A DNA stretch of 64,000 nt, taken from Tetranychus cinnabarinus (lineage: Eukaryota > Arthropoda > Arachnida > Trombidiformes > Tetranychidae). This document shows positions 45,488 to 56,009 of this stretch, piece after piece. Every line of letters begins with the position of its first letter. Position 1 is the stretch's first letter. The stretch lies in the NCBI GenBank assembly GCA_022266195.1, contig WHVY01000001.1, positions 8,122,001 to 8,186,000 on the forward strand, in the 5' to 3' direction. The position numbers and the translations under genes were made by a program. The notes below the pieces were generated by a model that saw only the letters and a program-made list of their open reading frames with translations, searched no databases and had not been told where the DNA came from.

Positions 45488-46568
45488 ATGGAATTAATTT
45501 CACTACTTTGCCATTTTGAAGAGAATCTCCATGATTTTATCAGAATAGGGAACATGCGTAGTAAGCCTTTAGATCGAAGGAATCGCAAGCACATACCTGA
45601 AGATACAAAACTATTCGCTATTCAGATTTTCTTATTTTTCGGAATGAAAGTAGAGAAAGAGTTTATTTCGAGAACTTTGAAAGATGATCCATATAATTTC
45701 TTGAGTAAAATCGGTTGTCGTCATGGTCGAAAAAATACTAATGCTATCAATAATTACAAGAGAAATTTTCAAATGAAATTAGAAAGAAAATGGTCTGAAA
45801 TGGAAAGTTTTATCGATAAACTTGAAAAAATATGTCTTTCTTATAAACTTGATCCTCTCTCAATCAGAACACAAGCAGCTGACAAGCTTTTTCATATAAA
45901 CAGTAAAAAGAAAACCTTTAGTAGTGCTATTTGCGCTATCAAATCTGGACAGATTTACAGAATTGAAGGAGATTCAGGTAAAGAAATCCTAAAATGTGTT
46001 GTGAAAGGCGAAGGTATTAGGGAAGCTAAGTTTCTCAAAAAAATTCAACACCAAAACATCATGAAACTTTTAGATTTAGAATCGAAATTTGGACTTGACT
46101 TTATAATATGATATTATTTTCTACGATGCTTTTGCTTACCTCCTTGATATGCGCGTTATACATGGCGACATTAAACCAGAGAATCTAACAATTAATGAAA
46201 AGCGAGAATTGATTGTTATTGACTTCGACGCAGCCTTTTTTGAAGGTCAAAAAGATTCTCAAATTTTCACTCCGGATTTTTGGGCACCAGAATATTGGAT
46301 CTCTGACCTTATACGTCGAACAACAAAGATTGATGTTTGGGCATGAGCTATCGTTTTTGATGAAATATTGTATGGAGAACTACCTTGGGCGAGATGTGAA
46401 AATTGGAAAGGTATATCTGATTTAATTTGTTCAACAGAGCTTACATTCGAAACTAGCGATTCAGAATTCGATTCAATCATGAATTGCGCGATTAAAAATG
46501 ATTGTTCTGAGCGTGACAATGCACAAGAAATTTTTACTACTTTGTATTTAAAATTGAAGGTTAATTAA
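45488..46568 (+). pseudogene. Protein-kinase-like pseudogene carried inside piggyBac
   Basis: The first frame (45488-46111) starts with an unfamiliar Lys-rich region and ends with EAKFLKKIQHQNIMKLLDLE, which resembles the alpha-C to beta-4 part of a kinase. After a frameshift near 46105 the catalytic loop reads VIHGDIKPENLTIN (HGD in place of HRD), the DFG site reads VIDFDAA, and the APE motif is WAPEYW. A TGA at 46344-46346 interrupts a DVWA-AIVFDEILYGELPW segment that is otherwise normal. The family is most like Ser/Thr kinases. It lies between the left piggyBac end and the repeats and is not part of any usual piggyBac, so it looks like captured cargo, now dead. Confidence 0.7.
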
Positions 46569-46917
46569 TCGATTATTTGTATTAAACATTTGTAATGAAA
46601 CGGCCCTTTTCAGGGCCAAAATCACATGTGCAAAAAGTTGTATAGCATTGAAGCAATTTGTGTTGAATCAATTCTATCAATCAAACCGCAGTAGCTATAA
46701 AAATCAGACTAATCACATATTTTAGAAGACATTTGTATCTATCAAAATCAACAATCAAAAGTCATGGACATATAATAGATTTCGATTAATTAATTGTCGA
46801 ATCAGAAATTTTGATTTTTGATTAATTTTACACTAATTTTCAATCTTAATTTTTTATCAATCAAACCGCAGTAGATATTAAAATCAGACTAATCACATAT
46901 TTTAGAGGACATTTGTA

Positions 46918-47955
46918 CAGTAAACTCTCACTTATTTTGACAAAAAAACAGCTCCATCTAAGGTTATTTATTAATACCAACATGTCTCCAACAATTGATT
47001 ATGACACTTCTTTCAACAGCTGACCAAGCTTGAGTTATCAACATAATAGCCTCAAGTACATCAATTTGTTTTAATTGTTCAAATGAGTTAGCTTCATCAA
47101 TACGGTCAACTAATTTTCTATTAAGAAGCCTTTTATAGTGATCTTTAAAGCTTTTTATTATTCCACCGTCCATTGGTTGCGTCACTGACGTTGTGTTGGC
47201 GGGCAAAAATTCGACATGTAAGTTGTTTACATTTACCGGTATTTTATGACCTCTGAAATTGTCTAATAATAATAAACCTTTCGGACAATATGTCCTATTA
47301 TTTACCTGTCGATAAAACACAGCAGTCTCATCAACATTAACAATTAGATCCCCAGTATAATCTTTTAACAAATTATGTAGCTCAATCAACCATTTATTAA
47401 CCTCACTAGTATCGACAGACTTGGCTTCACCATTGACTTTTCTCAACACAATTCCATTCTTTTTCAACAATTTGTCAATCCACCAAGATGAAGCTTTGAA
47501 TGTTGTCAACTCTAAATTGTTCTGCTTTCTTTAAAGCTGTTGCTTTTATTAGTGGACAGTTAACTGGAATGGACGCATTGTTACACTTGGTAATGAAGGC
47601 TAATACAGCTTCTACAATTTGATCGTATTTGTTGTTGTTGGATAACCTTCTTCTCTTCATCATCACCTCATCATCAGCCACCTCTTTGTATTCATCTTGT
47701 TTGTTGATTATGTAATTAACGGCTTGTCTTGATAATTTATGTTGACGAGCAACATCAGATTCTCTCATGGTTTCACGTTCTTGAATTATTCGTAATTTCT
47801 CAGGTAAGGGTATTCTTGCTAATTTACGACGAATCATTGTAAGTACAAAATAACATGAGACTAATCGAAAAACTTATCTTCTGATTAATCATCTTCTCTT
47901 ATTAATGACCAGAGATGGAGCTGTTTTTTTTGTCAAAATAAGTGAGAGTTTACTG
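46918..47955 (-). mobile_element. Tigger/pogo element 1, 1.04 kb
   Basis: The ends CAGTAAACTCTCACTTATTT and the inverted repeat ending GAGAGTTTACTG are flanked by TA (46916-46917 and 47956-47957). It contains one pogo-type transposase remnant on the minus strand. Confidence 0.9.
46964..47837 (-). pseudogene. Pogo/Tigger transposase with core deletion and frameshift
   Basis: The N-terminal part (47837-47520) has a Psq-like helix-turn-helix (LARIPLPEKLRIIQ, DVARQHKLSRQAVNYII) and the start of the CENP-B DNA-binding region. A frameshift near 47515 leads into the second frame (47509-46964): VDETAVFY (first D), LLLDNFRGHKIP (second D), TQPMDGGIIKSFKDHY (third D). Between the first and second Asp about 75-80 residues present in the sister element are missing, so the enzyme is dead. 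Confidence 0.85.
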
Positions 47956-48039
47956 TATCTATCAAAATCAACAATCAAATTTCATGGACATATGATAGAT
48001 TTCGATTAATTAATTGTCGAATCAGAAATTTTATTTATC

Positions 48040-50170
48040 TGTTTTTTCTTTGCATTCAGTACAAGTTAGCTCAATGTGGTCATTACAAATAAATTTATCG
48101 CATTCACAACATTTTTTAGAGCTCATTCTTTTTATTTTATAAACTTGATTGCAAAGCTAGCAATTAGATCTGTGACCTGAACCTCTCGAAGAAGCATTTC
48201 TTTGTAAAACTGGTTGATCTTCGTTAATATTCAGAATATTATTTATGATAGATCTCACGTTCAATTTCAATGTTGCACAGTCCAACCTTATTTGCAAGTG
48301 TTTTTTCACCAGTTTGAACCCTAAATCTTTTAGAAATCGATTCCTTTTGATTTTTTTCCTCGTTAAAATATATGTATTCACACCGATGATATCCACGAGA
48401 GTGAAAAATAATACCATTGGCCATCTCCTTGTTCCTCTTCCACAATGATAGTTTGAACACATTTGATCCAATGTGTCAACACCAGATTTTGTCACGTTGT
48501 AGCGCATAATTATATCTGGCTTACCTGTCTTACTATCACACCTTTTATCATGATGCATCGAGGAAAGGAGTATTATTGCTTTACTTTTTTTCGGAACATA
48601 TGAAACTAATGTCATTTGCTCATTGAAACCAAAAATCTTCCTTCTTTTCTTGATGCATTCGGTTGAAATTCAATTGATATTTCTTTTTTATTCTTTCTTA
48701 CCGTTCCAGTAAGCGTTAAACCTGAATCCATCAAAGCTTTACAAAGTGGTATTGAAGTGAACCAATTGTCCATTGTTATGTTTCGTCCAGTATTCTCATA
48801 CCCAACCAGAAGGAATTTCACAAATTTTTCAGCTGATAATGGTTGCTTATCGATTGTCCCTTGGCCAGAATAAATCAAAGATCTCAAGCAATAATTTGTC
48901 TTACTGTCTGCTAGGATGAAAATTTTTATACCGTATTTGGCAGGTTTGTTTGGAATAAATTGTTTGAATGAAACTCTACCTCTGAATCCACGTAACATTT
49001 CATCTATTGTGAGATTGTAACCAGGTTTATAGTATTGACGACATTTTTCATCAAATTTATTCCACAGTTCACTGATGCATGCTAGTTTATCATTTTGCAA
49101 TTTATCCTTTCTGGTTTCCTTATCATCAAAGCGCAAGCAATTTATCTAAAATTCGAACCGCTGTCGACGCATAGTTGCTCTGAAAATATCGATTCCTGTT
49201 CCATCTGTACTCCAAAGATCAATAAAATTGGTGTGGCTTGTTCGATAAATTGCAGTGTAATAGAGTAATCCAATCAAAGCCTCCAGTTCAATCAAATCGA
49301 CATCATTAGTATAAGAGCAACCTTGATACTTCTGACGAGCTTCTCTTATCTTTAAATTCGTGTATCTTAAGATGAGTTGAAACATAGAGGCATCAAATAA
49401 TCTCTTGAAAATATCAATATCTTGCGTACCTGATAAGCATGGGTGGTAATTTTCACTGAGTGAGTCTCTGATGATGTTTTTTGTTACTCTTCTTCCAGTC
49501 ATTACCGGTGTATCGAACCATGCAAAATTATTCTTCCCTGATAAGATATAATAATTATTAATTTTCGATGCAGCTCAAAAAATAATATACAGGGTGTTCA
49601 AAAATTGTTATGGAACTTTTTTTCTAAATATCTTTTGAGAAAATTATTTCTTAATCCTAATTTTTGTTTATAGTTGATCCATAACGAAAAGGTAATCATC
49701 TGAAACATGTGTGCAATTCTAATTCTAAATTTACCTTTGATCTAGAAATCAAGAAAATAGCAATGAAAATCAAATGGCATTCATATTTTTGCTTAAAATC
49801 GAAAAAAAGTTGCAAAACAATTTTTGAACACCCTGTACAGAAACCTACCTGTAAAGGTGTTTATAATTTGGCTAGGGTTATCCGAACAACTACGAAAAGA
49901 AGGAAAATCACTCGCTTCTTCAACCTCATGGTCTGAAAAATCCAAATGATATAAAGTTGAACATGCTCCCATTGCCGTCGATGAAATAGGTATTGGACCT
50001 TCACTTTCACTTTCTTCACTATCAGAATCACATTCTGATATATCCAAATTGTTATCATTTTCCTCTTCAGAATCATTTCCACCTCTATCAGATTCACTAT
50101 CACTTGGATTTAATAATAAATTCTCGATTTCTGTATCGCCAAGATTTACCAATCTCGCTCGATTCGTCAC
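48040..50170 (-). pseudogene. piggyBac transposase, two exons, disrupted
   Basis: Exon 1 (49849-50170) encodes the acidic N-terminus (DSESDRGGNDSEEEND). The intron (49538-49848) carries a MITE. Exon 2 starts at 49537 (KNNFAWFDTPV). The DDE_Tnp_1_7 catalytic aspartates are in LTIDEMLRGFRGR, TMDNWFTS and SGVDTLDQM. Lesions are a TAG after RRQRFEF, a frameshift near 48615 and a TAG inside the C-terminal cysteine-rich domain, which otherwise continues to about 48043 (KKCCECDKFICNDHIEL, CTEC). No ATG opens exon 1. The normal enzyme excises and inserts the element at TTAA. Confidence 0.9.
49590..49835. mobile_element. MITE, 246 bp, in the piggyBac transposase intron
   Basis: The ends CAGGGTGTTCAAAAATTGTT are inverted, about 35 bp long with a few mismatches, and flanked by TA (49588-49589 and 49836-49837). 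It has no coding capacity. Confidence 0.85.
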
Positions 50171-50692
50171 TTAATAAAATTATATTGAAATGAAGAATTG
50201 AACAAGCAAGAAAAAAACTGCACAAGCCAAAGAAACTAAGAAAAGTAAAAACTAAAACTAGACTAAAAACTAGAAACTCAAAAACAAAAAAGTTTGGTTT
50301 AACCTTTAACCTCCTTCAGCTAACTAACTTTACTTCCTTTCCCTTCAAAGGCTTGTAAAAGCTATAAACTACTCTTTTTGCAAGTGTTTACAAAAAAGCA
50401 ATAAAGTGGCTAAAAAATGAAAAGGTCTTTTTATTGCTCTGTAGCATTGGTAATGCATTTCAACAAAACTACTCTTCTGACATTTTTGTATTTTACCAGG
50501 TCGCTTCACAATTATTGCAAGATTTCAGGTAAACTATAATGTCCATGATCTTGATTTTCAGATACATAGACCTATGACTGTGATTGACAATAAACCAAAA
50601 GCAAAAATCTATCACTCGAAAGGTTTTTTTACTATTAAGTTTTGAAGTTTAATGAGCACAAAAAAGTCATAAGAGTAGCAACGGAGGGTTAA

Positions 50693-50875
50693 GGAGCTGG
50701 CTAAGAAAAAAACAAAATAAAAGGAAAAAGTTTTCGCATGCCCATATTACTTCATCGAGTTTATACCAGGAAGAAGTGACCATTGTCTTCGACATACGAA
50801 TGGTGATAAAGATAGACCTGTTACTTGTGCCAAGCGTAAGGAAAAAGAGCCGGATTTGGAGAAAACCTGGACTTG
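50693..50875 (+). pseudogene. Polinton-like gene A, 3' part
   Basis: It continues the 44602-44908 fragment after the piggyBac TTAA: KVFACPYYFIEFIPGRSDHC and CLRHTNGDK, matching the intact copy at 59185-59707. A TAA lies before KEKVFACPY, and the second Cys of the finger is Tyr here. Confidence 0.75.
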
Positions 50876-50954
50876 AGAACCAGTTTGTTTAAGGACTGCT
50901 TGATTTTCACGTATTAAAATTTATTACAACATTGAATAAAAAATTTTAAAAATA

Positions 50955-52241
50955 CAGTACATCCACGCTTTTTCGATATTTTTAAAGATACGCCATCTTC
51001 TGTTAATTAATTTATTCAAAACCGACTTTACTCCAGCAGTTTACAATAGTATCCTTGGAAACAAGCTTCCAAGCAATGTCAATCATTTCAATTGCTTCAA
51101 ACATATTAATTTTTTTGAGTGTTTCATTTATACCGACATCTTCATCAATATTAACAATTAGTCTATTATTTAGAAGATCGGCGAAGTTATCTTTGAAGCA
51201 TTTGATTATTCCAGCATCCATCGGCTGTGTTCGTGGTGTAGTATTGGCAGGTAAGAATTTAATTTTTAAGTTACTCAAATTATTAGAAATGTTGTGACCT
51301 TTGAAATTATCCAAAAAAATTAATGCCTTTTCATTGTTTTCTTTCATTTCCTCATTCAGTTCGACAAGCCATTAATTGAAAATATCTTGTGTCATCCAAG
51401 CTGATTTGTTACCAAGGTAATCCAACTCAACATCATCTAGATTTTGATTTTGAAAACATCTTGGTTTTTTACTTTTCCCTATCACCAATGGACGAACTTT
51501 AATTCCTGTCATGGAAGTTCCAAGTAAAACTGTAACTCTGGATTTATCATCTTTATGACCAATTGTGTAAACATTTTCACCCTTTGGACAAATTGTTTTT
51601 TTTCTTAGACTTTTTATAAATACACCAGTTTCATCAAAGTTATAAATTTGACTAGGTAAATAATCTTTAGTTATTTCTGCTATTTCAGATTTCCAATTGA
51701 TAACAATATTTTCATCTATTGACTTTGCTTTACCATTAATTTTCCTAAAAACCAACTTGTTTCTCTTAAGCATCTTTGATACCCATGATGAACTTACTTT
51801 AAAGTTAATTATTCCATATTCAGTTGCTTTTTTTCTTGCTCTTGCTGACACCAAAGGTCCATTAACTGGAATTGATTTTAAATTACACTTGTTTACAAAA
51901 TTAACAGCATCTCTTTCAATAGATGAATTGACCTTATCAAGTCGACATTTCTTTGGACCTGCAGTACTGATGGCGGAGATGATTTCTTCTTGTCTTTTGA
52001 TGATATAACTTACTGATGACTGGGTAATTCGATGTTTTTTAGCAACATTAACTTGAGAATCAACTTAATAATAGATTCATTAATAATAGATATTTTTTCT
52101 TCTAAAGACAATCTAGCTAAACGTTTAATAGTCATACTGATAGACAAAAGTAGAACATTTTTAAGTTCGACAACAACAATGTGTTTTGAAAAACAGTAGA
52201 TGGCGTATCTTCAAAAATATCGAAAAAGCGTGGATTTACTG
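50955..52241 (-). mobile_element. Tigger/pogo element 2, 1.29 kb
   Basis: The ends CAGTACATCCACGCTTTTTC and the inverted repeat ending GCGTGGATTTACTG are flanked by TA (50953-50954 and 52242-52243). The inverted repeat is about 50 bp with few mismatches. The terminal sequence differs from element 1, so it is another subfamily. Confidence 0.9.
51012..52136 (-). pseudogene. Pogo/Tigger transposase, nearly full length, two lesions
   Basis: It starts at MTIKRLARLSLEEKISIINE, then a frameshift near 52070 leads to KKHRITQSSVSYIIKRQEE (helix-turn-helix). The DDE_1 core shows YNFDETGVF, DKSRVTVLLGTSMTG, IFLDNFKGH and TQPMDAGIIKCFKDNF. A TAA at about 51372 splits the core. Compared with element 1 the region between the first and second Asp is retained. 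Confidence 0.9.
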
Positions 52242-52243
52242 TA

Positions 52244-53266
52244 CTTTGTTTTTCATGCTTCTCTTTGTTCTCGGGGGATGTTTTCATTTGAAACCTTATT
52301 ATTCCAATCAAACTGATTGAAAATGCTTGAAAATGTAATAATTAGATAGACACTAAAAGTTTATTTCTCGGATGCATCTTTTTGGATGAGTTTCTCTTAC
52401 TTCTCGGGGGATGTTTTACTTACTTCTCGGGGGATGTTAAACTTACTTCTCAGGGGATGTTTAACTTTGAGACCTTATTTTTGCAATCAAACTGATTATA
52501 AATGCTTAAACATGCAGTCGTTTGATAGATACCATCAGAATCAATCACAATCCTTGAGATATCATGAAAATTCTGAAAAATGGCTAATTATCAATAGCAA
52601 GCTTATTTGACCGGCTAGAAAGATGATCAAATTGATTCATTTTATTGCTTGATCATATTCGAAAGCAAAAAAGTATCCAACTCAATTCTATCATGAATTC
52701 TGAATTCAGAGCCGACATTATCGGTTGAAATTGATCACCCAATCATTTACTTCAAAGTCATCAGAAACGAATAAGAATATATTCAGATGATAGATACTAT
52801 CAAAATCTATCATAATACTTGAGAACTGAATGACGAATATCATTAACATGGAGATATCATGAAAAGGCCGAATTCTAAATCTAATAGTTTCCTGCACAAT
52901 CAACTCAATATTTCCAAGATGGTCACAAGTTGCAAACAAATATAAACACTCAAGTGTTTCAAACGGTCAAGAATTAAAAACATGCAGCACAATTAAATGG
53001 CCAAGAATCAATGCATGGGCGACAAATTTATTGACAAAATATCCGTTAATTCATTTATGGATTGATCAATGAGAAAAAACTCACTCCGTTACACAGATGT
53101 TCAAGCTTTATTCAAAGTGTACATTGACAAAACTTGGTCACTTTTCCATTAACTCTCAACTAGTAAACTTTAATTGTTGATCGAAATGTTTGAAATTACT
53201 TTCAAGTTACCACTAAAAATGGATTATGAATAGGATTTACCCAATAACCAAGAAAACGACGTAGAA
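52244..53266. repeat. Non-coding Polinton-like DNA with short repeats
   Basis: Four copies of CTCGGGGGATGTT-type words lie at 52270-52465. From about 52775 to 53266 the sequence is the inverted counterpart of 58680-59165, in the second element copy. No gene is supported. Confidence 0.55.
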
Positions 53267-53588
53267 ATGAATGTAAGTTTCAACTTGTTTAACTGTTTAA
53301 CCTCTCTTTCTTTCAATTTTCCTTTCTCTCTCATTTCAGGAGATTGCCGCTCGTTTTGCGGGCTTTTCTTTTAGCTCTTTTGACCAGCAACAGCTAAATC
53401 TAATGATTCAACATATGGAGCAAGTTTCCGCAGAGCAAACAAAAAAGAAAGCCCCAAACGCAATCCGAAAAAGATTGCAGATAAGAAATAATGCCTGCAA
53501 ATATATGGAGGACTTTAACAAACTCAAAGCTCAGAGAAGAGTTTTAGCTCGTCTCAATAATGAGCACGTTCGCACATTTGTGAGCTGA
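53267..53588 (+). CDS. Polinton-like gene B, small helical protein, 84 aa
   Basis: Two exons, 53267-53272 (MN) and 53340-53588, are joined at a GTAAGT/TTTCAG intron. The product contains FSSFDQQQLNLMIQHMEQVS, a Lys-rich part and KLKAQRRVLARLNNEHV. The inverted copy at 58331-58594 is about 80 per cent identical in protein, which suggests past selection. I recognise no family. The start at MN follows from the upstream in-frame context ending at TAG. Confidence 0.5.
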
Positions 53589-53739
53589 TTGACTGTCATA
53601 TTTGGACAGTCAATTGGACTATCAAAAGATATTATAAAACTGTAAAATCATAATTTATTTTTGGAAATCTATAAAGATTCATTTCAATCTCAATTTAAAC
53701 GTCTATTTTATTCGGGAATCAAAGTATAAGTTATCTTTT

Positions 53740-54171
53740 TCCATAGAGTGTAATTGCTGCCGCAAAAATTTATCAACTTGGGAGAATTATTAAACTACCT
53801 TTGTCAATGTAAATCGGAAAACTGTAAAATGATTGAATTTTTGAATGAGCAAACAAATGAGAGACCAAATGAACAACAAAATGAAGAGCAACCAGATTGT
53901 CTCAAATGCACGTGTTGTGGTATATCCACTCAACTTTTAACTGAATATTTGAACCATATCTGCACATGCCAAGACAATTGTGCAAGGCTAAACATCTTTT
54001 TGGACGAACCACCACCAAAAAAAAGATTGCTTGAGGTGCCCATACTGTGGGAAAGAAAGTGAATATTTACTTCATCATTGCACTTGCAAAAAAATTGCCG
54101 TCGAATGGAAATATTCTTTGATAAAGAGCCAGTAATACATGATACACCATCAGCAAGTGCAACTCCATAAT
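53740..54171 (+). pseudogene. Cys-rich protein with three repeated zinc-binding-like units
   Basis: Unit 1 has YLCQCKSENCKMIEFLNE, unit 2 CLKCTCCG then CTCQDNCARLNIFLDE, unit 3 CLRCPYCG then CTCKK-NCRRMEIFFD. Each pairs a CxxC start with a CxC-x3-C and a hydrophobic-acidic end. Frameshifts lie in the poly-A runs near 54020 and 54095. The family is unknown; zinc binding is inferred from the spacing. Confidence 0.5.
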
Positions 54172-54173
54172 AG

Positions 54174-54459
54174 ATGAAAAGAGAAGTAAAATGCTCAAAG
54201 TGCAGAAGACACTATTCAAGTGAACAAAGATTGAGATCTCATTAAAGAGTTTGTGGGAGTATTTCTTCGCTTAACTCACCTGAAACTTCTTTTTCATCTA
54301 CATTCAAACTAATTCATTCAGCATTTCGCCGCCATTGTCGTGATTTTTCACAAGAAATGAGTGATATGATTGACATTGGCATTGTGAAACGTCATCAAAA
54401 AGCTAAAGTGAAGAATTTGCTACAACAAATTTGGACCTTGGAAACTTGGACCAATTAAA
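54174..54459 (+). pseudogene. Zinc-finger fragment with possible polymerase-leader region
   Basis: The frame starts MKREVKCSKCRRHYSSEQRL with a C2H2-like finger interrupted by a TAA, then FKLIHSAFRRHCRDF and QEMSDMIDIG. The finger followed by an xxSAFRxx segment reminds me of the region that precedes the type-B DNA polymerase in some arthropod Polinton/adintovirus proteins; this is a weak resemblance only. No polymerase motifs follow. Confidence 0.35.
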
Positions 54460-54471
54460 TTCTACTTGATT

Positions 54472-54810
54472 TTGAAAATTTACTTCCAAAAAATGAGCAT
54501 GATTGAATGGAGCCTGAGTGGAATCCACACATGAGCGGGATAGATTTCCGGTTCATAAGAAAGGCCAGATAAATTGATTTTACCACGAAAATGAGCGAGT
54601 GATGTCATATTCACAACTTTAACGAATTTTGCTTGCTTCGCTGGGAAGCGTGACTTTAAGAATTTTTTCACATCACTTAATCGTTTGAAACCTGTAGCAA
54701 ATATTTTACCGGATTCAAACAGTAATAAACAATTGCTTCTTCTTCAACTACATCGGCATTGAACCTTTTAATTCTTGCTGCTAAAGGAATCTTTTGCAAG
54801 GTCCCACAAA
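54472..54810 (-). pseudogene. TATA-binding-protein-like (TBP) fragment
   Basis: Read on the minus strand, LAKIPLAARIKRFN resembles the start of the first TBP repeat. After a frameshift near 54725 come LLFESGKIFATGFK, KFVKVVNMTSLAHF, KINLSGL, SYEPEIYPAHVWI and IMLIF, in the order of the TBP core (sSGKmvcTGAK, fkiqNmV, fpirLegL, YEPELFPG, LLIF). The second repeat ends early at a TAA. TBP binds TATA boxes for all three RNA polymerases. The fragment lies inside the Polinton-like element, just before its right terminal repeat and opposite to the other genes. Confidence 0.7.
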
Positions 54811-55316
54811 GTTACTATATTAACAATGCGCATCGAGAACAATATAAAAGTCTTCTTTGAATATTAAAACAATAAGAAAGACTACTATTGAAAGTGATGC
54901 ATAGGCAACAACATAAATCATTAAGCATTATTATTTTGAGATTAAGTATGTATACTTGTTTGAACATCCACTTTCTCTCATGACATTCAGCCTTAATCAA
55001 GTGAAACAAACGGTGATCGACATTATTTGATACTGGTTTATTCCAGAAGGGGAAATCCGTTCCCCTGCTTCCATCCAGAATCAGCCTCAATCAATGAACA
55101 AGACTAGATCACGTGACAAAACGGTCAGTGTAGTGATGTAGAAGCATTCAAGCATTAAGAACAATAGTGACCATAAGATGGTATTCAAGGTCAACCGTTA
55201 AATCAGTCAAGCGTGAATTCAATGGGCCATGAAACACATCATGCATGAGGAGGGTGGTGCGTAATTCTGTTTCCGGTCTGGGCAGCAGAAGCGTATGAAA
55301 CGGCACTACTTGTATT

Positions 55317-56009
55317 AGTAACTGGTATTAGTGCAATAAACTTTTCAAAAACCAATGCCTTTGCTATCTTAAAGCGGTATGATGTGGCTTGATGTCAGTG
55401 GTAATGAGATCAGAGGTGAAGAAGTTGTTGATCTATTAGTTGACGGATTTAGCATTTCCTCTAAGAACTTTAATTGCTAATATGAAATCTGAGTAATAAT
55501 ATGGAGATAATCTGTTGCTATATACCACCAGAGACTGACTCCGATTCCTCTTTCTCTTCACTTTCCTCATCACTTTCTCCACAATCGATCACTCTTAAAC
55601 TTGTTCATAGATAATAAAATAAAAAAATAAATGTCTAAACTTTGTTAAGGTGGATCTGCAAAGGATAAAAACCAAAAGAATAGGGAAAATTGCCTATGAC
55701 TGAATACATATACTATTAATATACTGAATAATATTTTCTAATGTATTTTCATACATTGATTCCATAAATCAAACTCATTTTTCGATCAGACTTATACTTT
55801 TTCAGATATCACAGAAAAATGCTTAGAATATTGTAGAAACGATAGAGTTCAAGTAGAAGTTTGTTCCGACCTAGAACAAAAGTAAACCTAACTATTTTTA
55901 TATGCTCAACCTTGACCTATCGCTAGAATCGGATATTTCGATGCGCTGGATGGATTGCATGAATTGCGATACTCGTTTAGGTACAAAATCCTTAACCTAG
56001 TCTTTATCC
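55317..56009. other. Non-coding stretch between elements
   Basis: No gene, repeat or element end is supported. The words AAGGTGGATCT and AGGATAA near 55649 also occur near 8780 beside the foldback element. Confidence 0.4.

Larger units (their letters stand above)
46679..48030. repeat. About 170-bp direct repeat, second copy split by Tigger
   Basis: The first copy is at about 46679-46848. The second begins at about 46859, is interrupted at TA by the Tigger element (46918-47955) and resumes at 47956 to about 48030. Shared words include AATCAAACCGCAGTAG and CAGACTAATCACATATTTTA. The first copy shows the uninterrupted target (ATTTGTATCTATC). Confidence 0.75.
44913..50688 (-). mobile_element. piggyBac transposon with cargo and nested insertions, 5.8 kb
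   Basis: The terminal repeats CCCTCCGTTGCTA and the inverted TAGCAACGGAGGG are directly bounded by TTAA on both sides (44909-44912 and 50689-50692). It interrupts Polinton-like gene A, whose two halves resume exactly at the TTAA. It contains a kinase-like pseudogene, about 170-bp direct repeats, a Tigger element, the piggyBac transposase gene on the minus strand and a MITE in a transposase intron. Confidence 0.9.
44294..55310 (+). mobile_element. Polinton/Maverick-like DNA element, relic, with nested insertions
   Basis: The termini AGTAGTACCGTTTCATACGC (44294) and their inverted counterpart ending CGGCACTACT (55310) form inverted repeats of about 112 bp (44294-44405 and 55199-55310). They are flanked by TGTATT on both sides (44288-44293 and 55311-55316). 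A 5'-AG end, long terminal inverted repeats and a 6-bp target duplication are the hallmarks of Polintons. Without the nested piggyBac and Tigger it is about 3.95 kb, so it is deleted or non-autonomous. Remaining genes are small zinc-finger proteins, a possible DNA-polymerase N-terminal fragment and a TBP-like fragment. No integrase, capsid or full polymerase is present, so the assignment rests on the ends. Confidence 0.55.

Noticed and set aside
46344..46346. TGA in the kinase-like gene as a possible selenocysteine codon
   Set aside because: The gene also has a frameshift, lies inside a decayed transposon and shows no nearby SECIS-like structure. A nonsense mutation is the simpler reading.
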